NCBI RefSeq assembly: GCF_040802235.1 | Contig: NC_133158.1 | Coordinates: 164,521,401 to 164,585,400 of the forward strand | Reading direction: 5' to 3' | Source of the DNA: Manis javanica | Lineage: Eukaryota > Chordata > Mammalia > Pholidota > Manidae | DNA length: 64,000 nt | Shown: piece after piece, positions 28,201 through 34,200 of the stretch | Position numbering within the stretch: the stretch's first letter is position 1 | Layout of the letters: every line of letters begins with the position of its first letter | Translations under genes and position numbers: made by a program | Notes under the pieces: generated by a model | What the model saw: the letters and a program-made list of their open reading frames with translations, nothing else | What the model was told of the DNA's origin: nothing | The model's database searches: none

Positions 28201-31200
28201 CTTTTTCTTCCTCCTCCACTCTTTGTATGTCAGGTGTTTTGTTCTGTACTCTTTGAGCTTCCCTTGAGCTGATTTTATTTTGCCTTTAGTTAGTATTTGG
28301 TTGGTCTACTTTCTTTGCTGTGGTTTTATTTTCTCTGGTGACAGCTATTTAGCCTTAGGCATACTTCGATCTAGAGCAGTCCCTTTAAAATACATTGTAG
28401 AGATGGTTTGTGGGTGGTAAATTCCCTCAACTTTTGCTTATCTGGGAATTGTTTAATCCCTCCTTCAAATTGAAATGATAATCTTGCTGGATATAGTATT
28501 CTTGGTTCAAGGCCCTTCTGTTTCATTGCATTGAACATATCATGCAATTCCCTTCTGGTCTGTAAGGTTTCTGCTGAGAAGTCTGATGATAGACTGATGG
28601 GTTTTCCTTTGTAGGTGATCTTTTCTCTCTCTCTGGCTGCTTTTAATACTCTGTCCTTATCTTTGATCTTTGCCATTTTAATATTATATGTCTTGGTGTT
28701 GTCCTCTGTGGGTCCCTTGTGTTGGGAGATCTGTGGGCTTCCATGGTCTGAGAGACTATTTCCTTCCCCAGATTGGGGAAGTTTTCAGTAATTATTTCTT
28801 CAAATACACTTTCTATCCCTTTTTCTGTCTCTTCTTCTGGTGCCCCTATAATGTGAATATTGTTCTATTTGGATTGGTCACACAGTTCTCTTAATATTCT
28901 TTGATTCCTGGAGATCTTTCTATCTCTCTCTGCCTCAGCTTCTCTGTATTCCTGTTCTCTTATTTCTATTCCATTAACAGTCTATTCCACCTCATCCAGT
29001 CTCTCTTAAATCCTTCCATTGTTTGTTTCATTTCTGTTATCTCCCTCCTGAATTCATCCCCTGGCCTTTGCATATTTCTCTATAGCTCTATCAGCATGCT
29101 TATGACTTTTATTTTGAAGTCTTTTTCAGGAAGATTGGTGATTTCAGTCTCAGCCCTCTCTCTGGTGTTTGCAGAACTTGGGACTGAACAAGATTCTTCT
29201 GCGTTTTTGAGTGGTTGCCAGCAGGTGGCGTGTGTGTCAGTTGGGAGAACAAAGTGCCTTCCTGTTTGCCAGTTGCCCTGCCTATGTCTGCTGTCTGTGC
29301 TAGTCAACTGTACACAGGGAGCAGCTTCTGGATTAATCCCCTAAGCTGCCTTCAGCGGGGCAGCCTTTGAGATGGCCTAGGGCACTGGCAGGGGTGGCAG
29401 GGGAGCCGTGTGTGTTCTGCCATGAGAACAGAGCCCCTTCGTACTGCCCATACTCTGCATCTGTCTCCACTGTCTATGCTGGTCAACCACATACAGGGAG
29501 CAGCCTCTGTGTTAATCCCCTAAACTGCCATGGGCAGGGTGACCCTCGGAATGGCCTAGGGCACTGGTGGGGGCTGCAGGAGAGTGGCATGTGTTCTGTC
29601 TCGTGAACTGAGCCCCTTTGTACCTCCTGGACTCTGCGCCGGTCTCTGCTGTGTGTGCCGGTCCACCATGCATAGGGAGCAGCCTCTGGGTCTGGGCCAT
29701 TTAGCCACATGCAGGGAAAAGCCTCTGTGCTAAGCTGTGTGGTTGCTGTAGGTGCGGCTGCTCCCTGGTTGTTCCTCAGCAATAGTGAGTCAGCCAGTTT
29801 GCTTGTATTGCCGGCAGTGGTGAAGGATGGCAGGCTGCTTATTGCTACGAGGGGCTTCAGAGCTGCGTTGCCACTCAGGCGGTTAGGGTGCCTGAAGTTC
29901 TTTAAAGTTCCCAGCCTGTTGGGCTGAGTGTGCCAGGACACTTTGTCCACCAGTTAAACCCTTGTCCATTTAAGACTTTTAAAGCACCTGTTTTTCTTTT
30001 GTCCCAGGGCAGCCAGCTGTGGGAACCTGTTTGCAGTCTCAATTTTGCACCTTGCTTTTCTGCTCCTCCAATATCCAGTGCACCATGCAATGTGTATCTG
30101 TGCTCCCGGGGCAGAGTCCAGGGCTGGTTACTTAGCAGTACTGTGCTTCCACTACCTCCCCACTCTGATTCCCTTCCTCCACTGGTGAGCCAGGGTAGAG
30201 AGAGTGCTTGGGTCCCGCCGGGTCACGGCTTTGTATCCTACCCTTTTCCGTGAGATGTTGGGCTCTTGCAGATGTAGCATGACTCGTGTACTGTATCTTC
30301 TGGTCACTCTTTTAGGAATAGTTGTATTCACTGTATTTTCAAAATATTTATGGTTTGGAGAGGAGATTTGCACCACCCTACTCCTACCAACATCTTGAGA
30401 ATCCTTTGTCTCTTAGGTTTTTTCCTTGGTTTATCAGAGAACCTCTGGGTAATACCAAAGATGTTCACAGTTACTCCCCATCTCAACAGAGTACCACAAA
30501 GACTCTACTTTGTAAAAGATTTGTGTGTATCAAAGTGACTGCCTCAGGGATGGCCCACAGCACACAGACCAAGTCACTGTGCACTGCAGGTGAGGGTGAC
30601 TCTGAATCTCCCTCCCCCAAATCTAAGATGCCTTGAATTGGAACGCTTCCCACTCCATAACATCAGTGGATGCGCTAACATTTCCCTCCAACACCTAGGG
30701 ACTGCCTCATGCACTCCCATCACGTGCCTCAGTCACACACAGGACTCTCTCTCCACAGGTCCTGGGGCTGGAGGCACTGCACCTGGAGGGGGCTGATGTG
30801 GCACTGCTGCTGAGCTTTCAGTGCTATGGGCAGTGGGCAGCAGGTGAATGGCTGCCAAGGCCATATTATTTTGTTTTAACCCAACAACCCTTGTCAAACT
30901 GACAGACTTGTAAAGGTTGTTCAGAGACCATGAGTGGAGGGGATGGCTAATAGTACAACTGACCCCTCTCCTCTCGCAGCCACTCGACATGACACACATG
31001 TCCAATCATCTCTAACAAGAAGGTAGTTGGTGTTGAAATCATCAAGAAAACTATTTGAAATGTGGATTTATGTCCACCGTTATTAATAAGGAACCTTATA
31101 CTACCAGTCAGTAATAGTCCTTTGTGTATCTAATTTACAGAAAAGGTAAACATCTGTATAATAGAGGGGCTTACTGAATATCCTTGGCTGATGGAGGTTA

Positions 31201-34200
31201 AGATCAAAATAAGTGTGAGGCATAGGCCATTCCTACCCTCTCCTGTGCCCACCACTTCTGTTTATACTAAAAATGGTGTCAGTGGCCTCTCTACTCTGAG
31301 TTCGCTTTCCCTGTGAGACCTATCCTGGTAGCCTGACCTCATGCTTTGCCTACTCCCATGCTGTGGCCTAGCCCTTCCTCTGGTCTCGTCTTCATGCTTT
31401 GCCAACACTGTCGCCTGTTTCCGAATGCCTTCCTCCCCCAACCCCAGGTGACCACTTCATTTCCTGACCCCCTCCATTCCCCTGCAGGTGAGTATGAGAA
31501 CAAGGGGCTGATGATCATTGATGAGGAGGAATTTATGTTGATCCTGAAGCTCAAAGACCTCAAGGAGCAATACCGTACCGAATATCAGGACCTGTGTAAG
31601 CTCAAAGCTGAAATCCAGTACTGTCAACACTTGGTGAATCAGTGTCGCCTCCGCTTGCTCACAGGTTCGCCATTTCGGAAGGTTGGCTGGCCCCCTGAGG
31701 TCCAGGGAGGTACCACCTGGGTTCTAGAAGTCTATTCAGAGCTTCTCTCTGGTAGAGACTGGCCTGGGCTAGGGCTTCAGATGTGTGAAGCACCCCTTAC
31801 AGTGCTATCTCCCCACCTCCCTGCAGAATTTGAGATCTGGTACAATGAGTCCTTCATCCCTGAGGACATGCAGGTGGCACTGAAGCCAGGTGGCAACACC
31901 CGAGCAGGCATGTTGCCTGTCAGAAGGATCGTATCTCTGGTGAGTGGCACAAGGGCAGGGGTGTGGATGATGAATGGACATGGGGCAGTGCCCCTTGCCC
32001 CCTGTTCTTTCCACAAACATGGCAGTGTGGGGGCTGCTCCCAGCCTCTCCCAGGGCTGGCCCAGGCAGATGGGCAGGTGCTGGCCACTCCCTAGCTAATG
32101 AGGATGGGGACACAGAAAGCTAACACCTTTCTGGGGTGGTCATCCTGCACAGGTGGCAGTTATGGGGTGTCTGTAGTGATGGTGGTGAACATGGGTTTGG
32201 GGGTTTGTGAACTACCCTGGGGGGGGTTTGCACACCCAGTGAGGGGCTTCCCTGATGGGTGGTGGGTCCTGGGGATGCCAGGCTGAAGGCACTGTGCTGA
32301 GTTGGGCCTCTTCTAGGGAGAAGATGACCAGGACAAGTTCAGACAGCTGCAGCAGACGATGCTGCCCGAGGGCCCTGATTCCATCTCCTTCTACAATGCT
32401 AAAGTCAAGACAGAACAGAGGGTAACTCAGAGAGTTCATGTCTCTAGGAAGGTGGGGCCTCAGGAACCACATTACTAGGACACCCAGGGTCATACTCCCC
32501 CTTTCAGAGAGGCAGAGATGGAATATGCCAGCCCAGGGAGATCCTAACTTACCTGGAGTCAGCAGGTACCTTCTGCCTATTCCAGAGCCCTGGGGCTGGG
32601 CTGGACCCAACAGAGGCCCCATAGACTAAGGCCAGGCCTGGACATGGCTAGTGAATGCTAGTCTGGTCCATGAGAGGTTCACAGCCCAGGACAAGGCCTG
32701 GGGATTCTTTGAGGCCACTGCCTTTTGGGGACAAACTCTCTAATGGGGCCACCCTGCACAAGTGGCAGGGGACAGAGGATCAAATGCAGCCAAGGCAAAG
32801 CTAGACATAGTGTTAGCCATGGGCTGGCCTAGTACTCCCCTCCCTGAGCAAACTGGACTGGAGCAGAGAGTCCCACTCTGCCAAGGCCCAGCCTGGAGCC
32901 GGAACACAGAAGGCCTGTGTGCTGTGATCTTCTCTGTGCTCAGGGGCAATTTTTATATAGCAGTGGCAGATGCACATGGTGAACTCATCCTTTAAAATTT
33001 TGGGGTGAGGGGATATTATTTACATTTTCAATAGGTGACATTCAGTTTAAGCATTAAAAGATGAAAGTCCAAATACCCAGTTCCCCATCTGCCCAGGTCC
33101 CACCAGCTGCCTTTGACAGGGAGCCCCCGTCGCTTGTGTCTAGTGTTCCCCCTGAATACTGTTCTGCATCTTGCTTTTCCACTTAACAGTGTATACTGAA
33201 GATCATTCCATGTCAGCACATAGGTGCTTCTGTACTCTTTTACAGCTGCGTAGTAGTACTCCATTGTGAGGGTGTATGAGAATTTATTCAACCTATCTCA
33301 TACTGAGGGACATTTAGGAGGTGCCATTTTTTAACTATTACAAATATTGTGATAACCTTTCACAAATGTGAATTTGCATGAGTGAATATATATTTGAAAG
33401 ATAAAGTTGTAGCAGTGAATTTCTTGGTCACAAGGGCATTTGTACTTTTGATGGATGGTGCCAAATTGCCTGCCTAGAACTGAACCCACCTGGACCCCAA
33501 CAGCAGCATATATAGGGTGCTTGCTCCCCACACTCTCACCACAAGATGCATTATGCTGCTTTTAATTTTTTTTCCCCAAATCTGAAAGGTGAAAAATGGT
33601 CTCTTAATGTAGCTTGAATTTACATTCCTCTTACTATGAGTGAAGTCAAGCTTCTTATGTTTAAGGGCCTTTTCAGTTTATTTTCCTGTAAACTGCCTGT
33701 TCATATTTTGCCCATTTTTCTATTAGTTGTTGGTCTTTTTCATATTAATTTGTAGGAACTCTTGATATATTGGGGAGATTAGCTCATCATGATATGAGTT
33801 ACAAATATTTTTCCATTTTTCATTTGTCTTTTGCCTTTACTTGTGTTTTTTTGTAGTTATTTGTTGATTTTTATGAAGTCATAGTATTATCAGTCTTTTC
33901 TTTCTTGGCTTTTGGATTTTGTGTCAAAATTAGTAAGTCCTTCCCCTGATTGAGTTCATTCTTCACATTTATAAAGAATGTTAAACTGACACTTTTCCTG
34001 ATCTTGATGTCTGTGAGGAGCTTCTTCACTGAAAGAAGAAGGAATTTGTCGACATGGACTCTGAAGGTCCCATAGCGTAGCACTTATCTCCCTGTGCTGT
34101 GCACACAAATCACCAGGGGTCTTGTTAGATTGAAGATTCTGATGCAGCAGGTCAAGCCTGAGAGTCTGCCTTCCTCATAAGTGCTCACATGACATCCATG

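Larger units (their letters stand above)
23933..30408 (-). mobile_element. LINE-1 copy 1, nearly full length, antisense in a KIF9 intron
   Basis: About 6.5 kb. The 3' UTR occupies 23933-24272, ORF2 about 24273-28075, ORF1 about 28371-29240 and the 5' UTR about 29240-30408. The 5' end aligns with LINE-1 copy 2 (shared GAAAATACA..TAATACAACTA). ORF2 shows the endonuclease start (LNVSG, CLQETH), [14 protein letters not shown] and FADDM of reverse transcriptase, and the C-terminal zinc-region end. Several stops and frameshifts make it inactive. A candidate target-site duplication, TCTTTTAGGTTT at 23921-23932 and TCTCTTAGGTTT at 30409-30420, differs at one of 12 bases. No clean poly(T) remains. The element fills most of the 7.9-kb intron between the exons at 23413 and 31488. 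Confidence 0.93.

Noticed and set aside
31346-32098. 250-codon open frame on the + strand
   Set aside because: It reads through two true KIF9 exons and the intron between them. Splice sites at 31664 and 31827 give the correct product.
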